Positions 27,141 through 35,232 of a stretch of DNA of 64,000 nt are shown here, in pieces. The notes beneath the pieces were generated by a model. It had not been told where the DNA came from, did not search any database, and saw only the letters and a program-made list of their open reading frames with translations. Source of the stretch: Oscillospiraceae bacterium (lineage in GTDB: Bacteria > Bacillota > Clostridia > Oscillospirales > Oscillospiraceae); assembly GCA_017440925.1 (NCBI GenBank), contig JAFSAP010000073.1, forward strand, positions 16,343 through 80,342, written 5' to 3'. A program made the translations under genes and the position numbers. The number at the start of each line of letters is the position of its first letter. Positions within the stretch are counted from its first letter, which is position 1.

Positions 27141-29177
27141 ATGGCGAAGAACGATTTCGACATCGATTTCGATTTTGAAAAAGAATATGGCTTCGATCCG
27201 AATGCCATTTTAGATTCTGATTATACAGATGAGGATCTGGACCTGTCCGAATTTGACGACAGCGCACTGGACATGGATCAGCATGCAGATGTTGATTTTG
27301 ATGACTACAACCTGGATGTGCCCCAGCAGCATGCCGCATCTTCTTATGCAGAAGAAGAGGAAGACCTGTTTGATCTGGAGCCCGAGGACGGCCTGGAAAT
27401 GGGCGTGAATGGTCTGGACTTTGATGAGGATGAGGATCTGTATCCGGATGATGCAGACCTTACTGCAGATATGGATTTTTCCCGCCGGGCCAGCTTCTTT
27501 GCAGCAGAGGATGCTGCGGATGAAGTACCGGAGTACCGCTCTGCCGCAGGGCAGGAACCGGAGTATGATGTTCCTGTCCGGGAAGACGGGGAAGAGGAGA
27601 CTCCCTATATTCCGGAAGAGCAGGAAGAGCATGAGGAGCCCCAGGATGTGCCAAAGCGCCGCCGCCGGGAGCCTGCAAAGAAGGAACGTAAGCCCATCAA
27701 GCTGACCATGCCTCCTGTTTTCGGTAAGCTGATCCGGCTGTATATCCCCACCCAGGAGGATATCAATGCCCGGCTGGAATCCGCAGACGGCCGCCGCAGA
27801 AGACGGCCCTCCAAGCGCCAGATTTTCAAGGAGTTCTATTTGCCTGGCGTGATTGCGGGTCTTGCCATTGTACTGATGCTTTCTTTTGTGATCGGTTCTC
27901 TGTCCAATACCATTGACCGGGCCAAGGCAGAAAAGGAGCAGAAGGAGCAGCAGGCACTGCAGGAATCCCTGGCAGCAGAACAGCTGGCCACAGAAGGAAT
28001 GCAGCTGATGGAGCGTGCAGAAATCCTGGCAAAGGGCTATAATTACCAGGAGGCTGCTGACCTGCTGGATACCTACCAGGGCGAAATGACCCAGGAGATG
28101 GTTGCCAAGCGTGCAGAGTATATCAATGCCAAGAGCACACTGGTGGAGCACCAGGATCCCACGCTGATCCCCAACCTGTCCTTCCATGTTCTGATCCATG
28201 ATATGAACCGGGCCAAGGCAGACCAGGAGCTGGGCGGCCAGTATAACCGCAACTTTGTTACCACCGCAGAATTCTCCAAGATTTTGGAGCAGCTGTATCT
28301 GAATAACTATGTTCTGGTGGATTTTGACAGCTTTGTTTCCAGCAACTCTGTGGACGGCACTTCTTCCAGCCTGTTTGCCGATTCCATCTGGCTGCCCGAG
28401 GGCAAGAAGCCTGTTATGATTACCGAAACCATGGTCAACTACTTTGAGTATATGATCGATGGAAACAACGACGGCATTGCCGACTCCGGCGGTGACGGCT
28501 TTGCAAGCAAGCTGGTGGTGGACGCCAGCGGCAATATCAAGGCAGAGTATGTGGACGAAAACAATGTGACCCAGGTGGGCAACTATGATCTGGTTCCCAT
28601 TCTGGAGGACTTCATTGCTCAGCATCCCGACTTCTGCTACAAGGGTGCCCGTGCAACACTGGCCGTCAGCGGCAGCCAGGGTATCTTTGGTTACCGTATC
28701 CAGTCCGAATCCATGGCAAACAAGGGCCAGGATTACTATAATGAACAGGTCGTGGGTGCTACTAAGGTTGTGGAAGCACTGAAGGCAAAGGGATACCGAC
28801 TGGCCTGCTACAGCTTCGATAACAAGGACTACAAGGGCATCAGTGCAGCCCAGGTGCAGGAAGACATCCAGAAGTGGCAGTCCCAGATCGCACCTGTCAT
28901 CGGCGAGCTGGACACCATCGTCTTTGCCCGCGGCGGTGATATCGGCGACTATACCGGCGGTAAGTTTGATGTGTTGTATAACAATGGCTTCCGCTTTATG
29001 ATCAAGAGCGCTGAGGATCCCTATACCGAAGTCAACAATGCCTTCGTCCGTCAGAGCCGTCTGATGGTCACTGGCGAAAACATGGTGGCCAAGGCTTCCA
29101 TGTTCACGGATACCGCCCTGTTTGATCCCAATGTTGTTCTGGATCTGGCAGTCCGCGGCAATGTGCCTGTGGGTTAA
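27141..29177 (+). CDS. Membrane protein with degenerate polysaccharide-deacetylase-like domain
   Basis: A 678-residue protein in four parts. Residues 1-160 are a very acidic, low-complexity cytoplasmic tail (many Asp, Glu, Tyr); 160-230 are basic (KRRRREPAKKERK); about 233-255 is a single membrane helix; then a Glu/Gln/Ala-rich coiled coil to about 330 and a C-terminal extracellular domain (350-678). That domain resembles clostridial NodB-fold proteins (LSFHVLIHDMNRAK, GDGFASKLV, HPDFCYKGARATLAVSG, GYRLACYSFDNKDY). Where such enzymes have a metal-binding Asp pair near the first motif, this one reads I-T-E-T-M-V-N-Y-F, so activity is doubtful. It probably acts at the cell envelope. Start by GGCAGGG and promoter position. 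Confidence 0.65.
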   Translation: MAKNDFDIDFDFEKEYGFDPNAILDSDYTDEDLDLSEFDDSALDMDQHADVDFDDYNLDVPQQHAASSYAEEEEDLFDLEPEDGLEMGVNGLDFDEDEDLYPDDADLTADMDFSRRASFFAAEDAADEVPEYRSAAGQEPEYDVPVREDGEEETPYIPEEQEEHEEPQDVPKRRRREPAKKERKPIKLTMPPVFGKLIRLYIPTQEDINARLESADGRRRRRPSKRQIFKEFYLPGVIAGLAIVLMLSFVIGSLSNTIDRAKAEKEQKEQQALQESLAAEQLATEGMQLMERAEILAKGYNYQEAADLLDTYQGEMTQEMVAKRAEYINAKSTLVEHQDPTLIPNLSFHVLIHDMNRAKADQELGGQYNRNFVTTAEFSKILEQLYLNNYVLVDFDSFVSSNSVDGTSSSLFADSIWLPEGKKPVMITETMVNYFEYMIDGNNDGIADSGGDGFASKLVVDASGNIKAEYVDENNVTQVGNYDLVPILEDFIAQHPDFCYKGARATLAVSGSQGIFGYRIQSESMANKGQDYYNEQVVGATKVVEALKAKGYRLACYSFDNKDYKGISAAQVQEDIQKWQSQIAPVIGELDTIVFARGGDIGDYTGGKFDVLYNNGFRFMIKSAEDPYTEVNNAFVRQSRLMVTGENMVAKASMFTDTALFDPNVVLDLAVRGNVPVG

Positions 29178-29186
29178 TGAAAACAG

Positions 29187-29218
29187 ATATGCGCCGGAAA
29201 CTCCGGCGCATATTTTTT
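29187..29218 (+). terminator. Terminator after the deacetylase-like gene
   Basis: ATATGCGCCGG (29187-29197) pairs with CCGGCGCATAT (29203-29213), then TTTTT. The ribosome site of the next gene starts right at its end, so the small gene may be read by leak-through. Confidence 0.9.
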
Positions 29219-29230
29219 GGAGGAATCATT

Positions 29231-29443
29231 ATGGAGATCAAGCCGGGAAAATACCGTCATTTTAAAGGTATGGAATATGACGTGCTGGGTGTGGCCTCCC
29301 ATTCGGAGACGCTGGAGCATATGGTGGTCTACCGGGCGTTGTATGGAGAATGTGGATTGTGGGTACGGCCCGCGGCCATGTGGACGGAATGGGTAGACCG
29401 GGAAGATTATCACGGCCCCAGATTCCAATATATCGGAGAATAA
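29231..29443 (+). CDS. DUF1653 domain protein
   Basis: A 70-residue protein that is essentially one DUF1653 domain: GKYRHFKGMEYDVLGVASHSET, VVYRALYGECGLWVRP and a closing EDYHGPRFQYI. Function unknown; some relatives are fused to nucleotide-modifying or Nudix-type domains. The ATG at 29231 follows a GGAGGAAT site. The frame is open from 29177, but that would place the preceding terminator hairpin inside the gene. A perfect hairpin terminator follows directly. Confidence 0.88.
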   Translation: MEIKPGKYRHFKGMEYDVLGVASHSETLEHMVVYRALYGECGLWVRPAAMWTEWVDREDYHGPRFQYIGE

Positions 29444-29475
29444 AAGAAAACGCTGCTTGTAAGCAGCGTTTTCTT
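29444..29475. terminator. Bidirectional terminator
   Basis: AAGAAAACGCTGCTT pairs perfectly with AAGCAGCGTTTTCTT around a GT loop; serves DUF1653 on the plus strand and the MATE gene on the minus strand. Confidence 0.92.
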
Positions 29476-30835
29476 ATGCTTTTGCGGACTTTGGATGGTC
29501 ATAACTGTGCATCCAGTCTACCTTCAAAAAGTAGATCAGGAAGATGATACTGCTGCAGGTCCAGGTGATGGGATAAGCCCAGGAAACGGTTTCCAGCTGG
29601 TTGACCACCTTCAATGCCAGGGAGATATAGGAAACACGGATCAGGCACCAGCACAGCAGCATGGTGTACATGGGTACGGAAGCCCGGCCTGCTCCCCGCA
29701 TGATGGCAGCAATGCAGTGGGAAAATGCCAGGAAACAGTAGAACAGGCACATGGTTCGCATATGCCGCACACCATAGTCCACCACCTCCGGTGTGTTGTT
29801 GAAAAAGCCGATCAGATAGGGGGCAAGAATGTAGGAGATCACACCGATGGTTTCTGCCAGCAGCATGCAGCAGATCAGACCAAAGCGGACCCCTTTTTTG
29901 ACCCGGTCATACCGGTGAGCACCCAGATTTTGCCCCACAAAGGTAGCCAGAGCCTGGGTAAAGCAGGTGACAGGCAGGAAAACAAATCCTTCCAGCTTGG
30001 AGTTGGCACCGCATCCAGCCATGGCGGCAGCGCCGAAGGTGTTGATGCTGCTCTGGACAAATACATTGGCAATGGAGATCACAGAATTCTGGACACCGGA
30101 GGGGAAACCCACCCGGAGGATATCCCAGGCGCTGGAACGGTGGATGCGCAGCTGCTTCCATTCCAGCCGGTAAACTTCCTGGGAACGCAGCAGATGGATG
30201 CAGCACAGCAGGGCGCTGATACCCTGGGAAACAGTAGTGGCCATGGCGGCAGACCCCACACCCCAGCGGAACACGCCGACGAACACCAGATCCAGCACCA
30301 CATTGATCAGCGTGGAGGCGATCAGATAATACAGCGGATGCCGGCTGTCTCCCACGGCGTGGAGGATACCCACAAAGACATTGTAAAGCACCACAAAAAC
30401 CGCACCGTAGGAATAATAGCGGAAATAGGTGATGGATTGGGGAAGTACATCTTCCGGGGTGCGCATCCACCGCAGAATGGTGGGGGTAAAGACGACACCC
30501 ACAGCCGACAGTGCGATGCCGGCGATAAAGCCCAAGGCGGTGACGGTGTGGATGGCCTTTTTCAGCATATCATAATCCCGGGCACCATAGTACCGGGAAA
30601 TAACAGCACCGGCACCCATGGCTACGCCATTGAAAAAGCCCACCATCATAAAGATCAGACTGCCGGAGGAACTGACGGCAGCCAGCGCGGTGTCTCCCAG
30701 AAAACGGCCCACGACCCAGGCGTCAAAAGCGTTATATAGCTGCTGAAACAGATTTCCGAAAAAGACCGGCAGGGCAAACAGCAGCATGCCTTTCCAGATG
30801 GAACCCTCCGTCAGGGTCAACTGGTTTGTGTGCAT
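29474..30835 (-). CDS. MATE family multidrug/cation exporter
   Basis: A 453-residue membrane protein with 12 predicted helices and the two-fold MATE pattern: LFALPVFFGNLFQQLYNAFD with VVGRFLG in the first half and the equivalent VGFPSGVQNSVISIANVFVQ in the second. MATE proteins export drugs or other organic cations using H+ or Na+; the NorM/DinF-like branch is usual in Firmicutes. The start at 30835 has an AAGGAAG site; an ATG 18 codons upstream has no ribosome site. No regulator adjoins it, and the substrate cannot be predicted. Confidence 0.92.
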   Translation of the reverse strand: MHTNQLTLTEGSIWKGMLLFALPVFFGNLFQQLYNAFDAWVVGRFLGDTALAAVSSSGSLIFMMVGFFNGVAMGAGAVISRYYGARDYDMLKKAIHTVTALGFIAGIALSAVGVVFTPTILRWMRTPEDVLPQSITYFRYYSYGAVFVVLYNVFVGILHAVGDSRHPLYYLIASTLINVVLDLVFVGVFRWGVGSAAMATTVSQGISALLCCIHLLRSQEVYRLEWKQLRIHRSSAWDILRVGFPSGVQNSVISIANVFVQSSINTFGAAAMAGCGANSKLEGFVFLPVTCFTQALATFVGQNLGAHRYDRVKKGVRFGLICCMLLAETIGVISYILAPYLIGFFNNTPEVVDYGVRHMRTMCLFYCFLAFSHCIAAIMRGAGRASVPMYTMLLCWCLIRVSYISLALKVVNQLETVSWAYPITWTCSSIIFLIYFLKVDWMHSYDHPKSAKA

Positions 30836-31019
30836 ATGGTTCACTTCCTTTTGAGCAAAAGGAAAAGCAAGTGGTATTTGTTTTTCCATAAATCTTTTCT
30901 GTAACTGTTATACTCCTGTGCTGGCGGATTGTCAAGAAGCCGGAGAGAACAGCGTTAAATATGTCAAGTGGTGCAAGAAACGCTATTTTGCGGGCATACT
31001 GTTACCGGAGGGATACAGT

Positions 31020-31460
31020 ATGACAGAAAAGGAATACAGCCGCCTGGTGCAGGAAATGAGCCCAAAGTCGCCCATTGTGAAGGACTGCTTTCATGCGTTC
31101 TGGATCGGAGGAGTGATCTGCACCATTGGACAGGTTTTTGTAAATTGGTATACAAATATGGGACTGGATCAGCAGATGGCGGGTACGGCAGCCTCCATGA
31201 CACTGGTGGCACTGTCGGCACTGTTGACAGGCTTAAGCCTCTATGACAACATTGCCAAACACGCAGGGGCAGGAACTCTGGTTCCCATCACTGGGTTTGC
31301 CAATGCCATTGCTGCCCCTGCAATAGAGTTCAAGACAGAGGGCTTCATCCTCGGTGTCGGTGCAAAGATGTTTACGATATCGGGGCCGGTGATCGTTTAT
31401 GGCGTATCGGCAAGTGTAGTATATGGGTTAATTTATTGGCTCTGGCTCACAATTTTCTAA
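31020..31460 (+). CDS. spoVAC: Stage V sporulation protein AC (SpoVAC family)
   Basis: A 146-residue membrane protein matching SpoVAC, part of the channel that moves Ca-dipicolinic acid across the inner spore membrane. Family features: KSPIVKDCFHAFWIGGVICTIGQ near the N-terminus and the second half VPITGFANAIAAPAIEFKTEGFILGVG (in part), KMFTISGPVIVYG. About four membrane helices. The ATG at 31020 has GGAGGG at eight bases; the frame extends upstream without support. In known spore formers spoVAC is followed by spoVAD and spoVAEB; here it stands alone, with a barnase/barstar pair on the other strand next. Confidence 0.92.
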   Translation: MTEKEYSRLVQEMSPKSPIVKDCFHAFWIGGVICTIGQVFVNWYTNMGLDQQMAGTAASMTLVALSALLTGLSLYDNIAKHAGAGTLVPITGFANAIAAPAIEFKTEGFILGVGAKMFTISGPVIVYGVSASVVYGLIYWLWLTIF

Positions 31461-31526
31461 AGAAGAATGGCTGCATCCGGTTGGAATGCAGCTACTTGAG
31501 ATCCTGATATTGTTTTTCAATACACG

Positions 31527-31560
31527 GAGAAAGCCTGCACCAAAAGGTGCAGGCTTTCTC
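31527..31560. terminator. Bidirectional terminator between spoVAC and barstar
   Basis: GAGAAAGCCTGCACC, loop AAAA, GGTGCAGGCTTTCTC: a perfect 15-bp stem. Confidence 0.9.
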
Positions 31561-31562
31561 GA

Positions 31563-31832
31563 TCAGTCAAAAAGAACGGCCAGATTTGGATTTTTTGTGG
31601 CCGCATCCAGAATGGCCCGTTTGGCGCTGCGGGCATAATTTCCCAGCGTTTCTTCGGCTGCCTTCCAGTGCAGCAGCCGGATCCGGGTCTGCTCTGAGAT
31701 GTCTGTCAGACAATCGTGGAGGGCATCCAGATTGTTGCCGTAGTGATCCGGAAAGGAAAGGGCATCGGCAAAGGCTTTGTGCAGGTCAGACCGGGGAACA
31801 AAGCCGCGGCAGTCAATGGTGATGTCTTTCAT
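31563..31832 (-). CDS. Barstar-family ribonuclease inhibitor
   Basis: An 89-residue cytoplasmic barstar homologue that should bind and block the barnase-like enzyme encoded just upstream, protecting the producer. Barstar features: the initial strand MKDITIDCRGF, then LHKAFADALSFPDHYGNNLDALHDCL, whose Tyr-Gly-Asn-Asn-x-Asp-Ala-x-x-Asp segment forms the barnase-binding helix, and a final strand NLAVLF. The ATG at 31832 lies one base beyond the stop of the ribonuclease gene (TGA-T-ATG), so the inhibitor is translationally coupled to its toxin. Length equals that of Bacillus barstar. Confidence 0.93.
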   Translation of the reverse strand: MKDITIDCRGFVPRSDLHKAFADALSFPDHYGNNLDALHDCLTDISEQTRIRLLHWKAAEETLGNYARSAKRAILDAATKNPNLAVLFD

Positions 31833-31833
31833 A

Positions 31834-32319
31834 TCAGGGCTCTCCATACAGCAGCTCAAAGCTTTCGTAGTGGTCTTCCGTGTAGTAGATCAGACCGTCA
31901 TCGGAAAAAACGATCCGTTTGGCACCCCGGCTGTCTTTTCCCAGGGTATCGATGTCGCACTCCGTGTAATCCCGGTCATCGGGAAGGAGCCCTTCATAAT
32001 TGCCGAAATGGTCGCCACCGATGCACATACCAGGGGCGTAATCCTCCAGCCCGCCGCCTTCCCAGCCTAGCTTTCGGGCCTCCGCTTTGGTCATAAAGTT
32101 TTCCGGCAGACAGCCATAGGTATGGATGTACAGGGAAACGTCTTCTTTGGTGGTATAGACGCCATCGGCATAGATCAGTGTGGAACTATCCTCCATTACC
32201 TGGGCGGATTGAATGCTTTCGGTGGGTATTGCGGCAGTTTCTTCGCCGCCGGGCGCGCCGAACAGGGACACCAGAACCACCAGAATCACGGCGGCCAGCA
32301 TGGATAAACGTTTTTTCAT
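31834..32319 (-). CDS. Secreted barnase-family guanyl-specific ribonuclease
   Basis: A 161-residue precursor with a signal peptide (MKKRLSMLAAVILVVLVSL) and a barnase domain in residues about 48-161. Typical barnase stretches are VYTTKEDVSLYIHTYG, TKAEARKLGW, GGDHFGNYEG and DGLIYYTEDHYESF. The catalytic Glu (in TECDID), Arg (in AKRIVF) and His (in EDHYE) are all in place, so it should be an active extracellular RNase. Three Cys in the mature part are unusual, since Bacillus barnase has none. The start has AGGAGG and its own promoter; barstar follows in the same unit. Confidence 0.93.
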   Translation of the reverse strand: MKKRLSMLAAVILVVLVSLFGAPGGEETAAIPTESIQSAQVMEDSSTLIYADGVYTTKEDVSLYIHTYGCLPENFMTKAEARKLGWEGGGLEDYAPGMCIGGDHFGNYEGLLPDDRDYTECDIDTLGKDSRGAKRIVFSDDGLIYYTEDHYESFELLYGEP

Positions 32320-32350
32320 GGAAACCTCCTGAATATGGTATTTTTTAATA

Positions 32351-32379
32351 ATTATAGTGTATCCGGTAAAAAAGTACAA
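32351..32379 (-). promoter_or_regulatory. Promoter of the barnase-barstar operon
   Basis: Minus strand TTGTAC (32379-32374), 17-bp spacer, TATAAT (32356-32351), 32 bases before the barnase start. Confidence 0.65.
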
Positions 32380-32453
32380 GAGCTGCAGGTTTCTATCGTG
32401 TTCTTTCATAAATTTTTCGGATGATTTTTGTTTAATATTTTCGAAAGCTTACC

Positions 32454-32483
32454 CTGTCAGAACGTGTGATTTTGTGTTATAAT
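32454..32483 (+). promoter_or_regulatory. Promoter of uxuA
   Basis: TATAAT at 32478-32483 preceded by TGT (extended -10), with a weak CTGTCA -35 at 32454 (18-bp spacer). Confidence 0.6.
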
Positions 32484-32548
32484 CATTTTAGCCAAAAATG
32501 ACCCGCATGTTTGGGGGACATATTTTTACAAAATTGGAGGAATTTACT

Positions 32549-33655
32549 ATGCCTATGCACATGGGTTTCCGTTGGTATGGTGAAGGCAACGATAAGATCA
32601 AGCTTTCCGATATCAAGCAGATCCCCGGCGTCACCAGCATCGTTTGGGCTCTGCACAACAAGATGCCCGGTGAGATCTGGGAGGAACATGAAATCGCCGA
32701 GGTTATGGACCAGCTCCACAAGTACGGCTTCAACGGTGATGTTGTTGAGTCCGTCAATGTCCATGACGACATCAAGATCGGCAAGCCCACCCGGGATGCC
32801 CTCATTGAGAACTATAAGCAGTGCATCCGTAACCTCAGCAAGTTTGGTGTCAAGGTCATCTGCTATAACTTCATGCCTATCTTTGACTGGACCCGTTCCA
32901 ACCTGTTCCATGAAGTGGGCGACGGCTCCACTGCCCTGTTCTATGAAAAGGGTATGATCCAGGACGACTATAACGCCATGGCAAAGTACATTCTGGACTT
33001 CACCGAGAAGTACAACATGTCCTTCCCTGGCTGGGAGCCTGAGCGTATGGCCAAGCTGGATCAGCTGTTCAAGGACTATGCCGATGTTGACCACGAGAAG
33101 CTGTGGGCCAACCTGAAGTATTTCCTGGAAGCCATTATGCCCACCTGTGAGGAGTGCGACATCAAGATGGCTATCCACATGGACGATCCCCCATGGGATA
33201 TCTTCGGCCTGCCCCGCCTGCTGATCAATGCTGAGAACATTGACCGCTTCCTCTCCATGGTCGACCATCCCTACAACTGCCTGACCCTGTGCTCCGGTTC
33301 TCTGAATGCCGACCCCAACAACGATGTTGCTTCCATCGTCCGCAAGCACTGCGACCGCATTGCCTTTGCCCATATCCGCAATGTCAAGCACTTTGACAAC
33401 GGCGACTTCTCCGAGGCTTCCCACCGCGACTGTGACGGTGAGACCGGTATCCTGGAGATCCTGAAGGCTTACCATGACTGCGGCTACGAAGGCTACATCC
33501 GTCCCGACCACGGCCGTCACCTGTGGAATGAAGGCCCCGGCAATGTCCGTCCCGGCTACGGCCTGTATGACCGTGCCCTGGGTATTATGTACATGCTGGG
33601 TGTTTGGGATATGCTGGACAAGCTGGACGGCAAGGTGACCGTCGCCAACGCCTAA
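32549..33655 (+). CDS. uxuA: D-mannonate dehydratase
   Basis: Dehydrates D-mannonate to 2-keto-3-deoxygluconate in the glucuronate pathway; 368 residues. UxuA features: MHMGFRWYGEGND at the N-terminus, GVTSIVWALH, YNFMPIFDWTR with the typical WTR, MAIHMDDPPWDIFGLPR with metal-binding His and Asp, LTLCSGSLNADPNND, and YIRPDHGRHLW near the C-terminus. The ATG at 32549 has GGAGG eight bases before it; the frame extends upstream through the promoter region without support. It is followed by the SDR-type mannonate oxidoreductase, the preceding step. Confidence 0.96.
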   Translation: MPMHMGFRWYGEGNDKIKLSDIKQIPGVTSIVWALHNKMPGEIWEEHEIAEVMDQLHKYGFNGDVVESVNVHDDIKIGKPTRDALIENYKQCIRNLSKFGVKVICYNFMPIFDWTRSNLFHEVGDGSTALFYEKGMIQDDYNAMAKYILDFTEKYNMSFPGWEPERMAKLDQLFKDYADVDHEKLWANLKYFLEAIMPTCEECDIKMAIHMDDPPWDIFGLPRLLINAENIDRFLSMVDHPYNCLTLCSGSLNADPNNDVASIVRKHCDRIAFAHIRNVKHFDNGDFSEASHRDCDGETGILEILKAYHDCGYEGYIRPDHGRHLWNEGPGNVRPGYGLYDRALGIMYMLGVWDMLDKLDGKVTVANA

Positions 33656-33664
33656 AAACTGCAA

Positions 33665-33686
33665 CGGGGCCGGCTGGCCGGCCCCG
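33665..33686 (+). other. Stem-loop between uxuA and uxuB
   Basis: CGGGGCCGG, loop CTGG, CCGGCCCCG. The T-rich stretch after it is broken up, so it may be a partial terminator or an mRNA stabiliser that lowers expression of the second gene. Confidence 0.6.
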
Positions 33687-33717
33687 GATTTGATAATATT
33701 TTTGGAGGTAATTCATT

Positions 33718-34563
33718 ATGCTTAATCTGCCCCTGACTTTTGATTTCACCGGTAAGGTCGTTGTTGTTACCGGTGCAGGCGGTGTTCTGTGCGGCGATAT
33801 GGCCCGTGCATATGCACAGGCTGGTGCTAAGGTTGCTGCTCTGGACCTGAACGAAGAAGCTGTTCTGAAGCTGGCTGAAGAAGTTTGCGCAGAAGGCTTC
33901 ATCATGAAGGGTTACAAGGCTAACGTTCTGGAGCTGGAAGCTCTGGAGGCTGTCCATCAGCAGGTTCTGGCCGACCTGGGCCCCTGCGATATTCTGATCA
34001 ACGGTGCCGGCGGCAACAACCCCCGTGCAACCTGCGACTGCGAATATCACCACGAAGCATGGGAAGGCTGCAAGACCTTCTTCGATCTGGATCAAGGCGG
34101 TGTTGATTTCCTGTTCAAGCTGAACTTCCAGGGCACCCTGCTGCCCACTCAGGTCTTTGCCAAGGACATGGTGGAAAAGAAGTCCGGCAACATTTTGAAC
34201 ATCTCTTCCATGAATGCTTACATTCCTCTGACCAAGATCCCTGCCTACTCCGGAGCAAAGGCTGCCATCTCCAACTTCACCCAGTGGCTGGCAACCTACT
34301 TTGCAGGCACCGGCATCCGCTGCAATGCCATCGCTCCCGGTTTCCTGGTTTCCAACCAGAACCGTGCCCTGCTGTTCAATGCTGACGGCACTCCCACTGC
34401 CCGTTCTGCCAAGATCCTGGCCGGTACTCCCATGGGCCGCTTCGTGGATTCCGCAGAGCTGCTGGGCGGTCTGCTGTTCCTGACCGATGACAAGTTTTCC
34501 TCCGCAGTTACCGGTGTTGTCCTGCCCATCGACGGCGGCTTCGCTGCATACTCCGGCGTGTAA
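33718..34563 (+). CDS. uxuB: SDR-type D-mannonate oxidoreductase (fructuronate reductase)
   Basis: A 281-residue short-chain dehydrogenase that would interconvert D-fructuronate and D-mannonate with NAD(H). Cofactor motif VVVTGAGGVLCGDMA near residue 18, ILINGAGGNNP near 92, catalytic Ser in NISSMNAY and the YSGAK Tyr/Lys pair near 177; it ends PIDGGFAAYSGV. The same arrangement of uxuA with an SDR-type UxuB (YjmF) is known in Bacillus. The GGAGG site is well placed. Assignment to mannonate rests on the family resemblance plus the uxuA neighbour. Confidence 0.88.
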   Translation: MLNLPLTFDFTGKVVVVTGAGGVLCGDMARAYAQAGAKVAALDLNEEAVLKLAEEVCAEGFIMKGYKANVLELEALEAVHQQVLADLGPCDILINGAGGNNPRATCDCEYHHEAWEGCKTFFDLDQGGVDFLFKLNFQGTLLPTQVFAKDMVEKKSGNILNISSMNAYIPLTKIPAYSGAKAAISNFTQWLATYFAGTGIRCNAIAPGFLVSNQNRALLFNADGTPTARSAKILAGTPMGRFVDSAELLGGLLFLTDDKFSSAVTGVVLPIDGGFAAYSGV

Positions 34564-34574
34564 TTCCAACCATG

Positions 34575-34606
34575 AAAAAGACCTGCCCTTCCGGGCAGGT
34601 CTTTTT
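34575..34606 (+). terminator. Terminator of the uxuA-uxuB unit
   Basis: AAAAAGACCTGCCC pairs with GGGCAGGTCTTTTT around a TTCC loop. Confidence 0.92.
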
Positions 34607-34680
34607 GTGCGGTAATGGGAAAGTATTTTCTATCCTGCATTCGTACTATAGGCAGATTACACAAAAAAGAGGTGAGTTTC

Positions 34681-35232
34681 TTGCGGGATGAAGTTCTGAT
34701 TGCAGCTGTGGCAAATCGTGATGAAGCTGCTATAGGCCGCATCATCGACCAGTACTCCCGGCTGCTGTGGCCCATTGTATCAGCAGTGTTGCATACGGTG
34801 GGTAGCCAGCAGGATGTGGAGGAATGCGTGGCAGATGCCTTTATTTACCTATGGGAGCATCCGGAAAGGTTTGATCCCAGGCGTGGCAGTCTGAAAACCC
34901 TGCTGTGTATTCTGGCCCGTTCCCGGGCCATTGACCGTTACCGGGAACTTATGCGCAAAAGCACTTCTCCGCTGGAAGAAGCGGTACTGTCCTCCGGCAT
35001 AGGACTGCAGGAAAAATTGCTGCAGGAGGAAACAAGGCGGGAATTGCTGGCAGCGGTGAGAGCGCTGGAGGAACCAAACCGGGAGATCCTGGTGCGGCGG
35101 TACTACCATGACCAGAAGCCCCGGGAAATCGCTCTGGCATTGGGATTGACGGTAAAGCAGGTGGATAATTCCCTGTACCGTTCCAAGCGGCAGCTTCGGG
35201 CGGCTCTGGGAGAGAAAGGAGGGATAAGATGA
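34681..35232 (+). CDS. ECF-family RNA polymerase sigma factor
   Basis: A 183-residue extracytoplasmic-function sigma factor. Region 2 is at residues about 5-80 (QYSRLLWPIVSAVL, DVEECVADAFIYLWEHPERFDP) and region 4 at about 115-175 (LEEPNREILVRRYYHDQKPREIA in part, followed by an HTH LGLTVKQVDNSLYRSKRQLR). There is no region 1 or 3. The start is taken as TTG at 34681, seven bases after AGAGGTG; GTG at 34672 overlaps that site. It overlaps the next gene by four bases, and that gene encodes its probable membrane-bound anti-sigma factor. The regulon is unknown. Confidence 0.9.
   Translation: MRDEVLIAAVANRDEAAIGRIIDQYSRLLWPIVSAVLHTVGSQQDVEECVADAFIYLWEHPERFDPRRGSLKTLLCILARSRAIDRYRELMRKSTSPLEEAVLSSGIGLQEKLLQEETRRELLAAVRALEEPNREILVRRYYHDQKPREIALALGLTVKQVDNSLYRSKRQLRAALGEKGGIR

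Noticed and set aside
30973-31001. Possible sigma-G promoter for spoVAC (GCAAG, 17 bp, CATACTG)
   Set aside because: The transcript would start at the ribosome site, leaving almost no leader, and the motif match is weak.
34611-34650. Possible autoregulated ECF promoter (GGGAAA ... CGTA) ahead of the sigma gene
   Set aside because: The spacing (about 18-19) is two or more bases longer than the 16 typical of sigma-W-type promoters; too uncertain to annotate.
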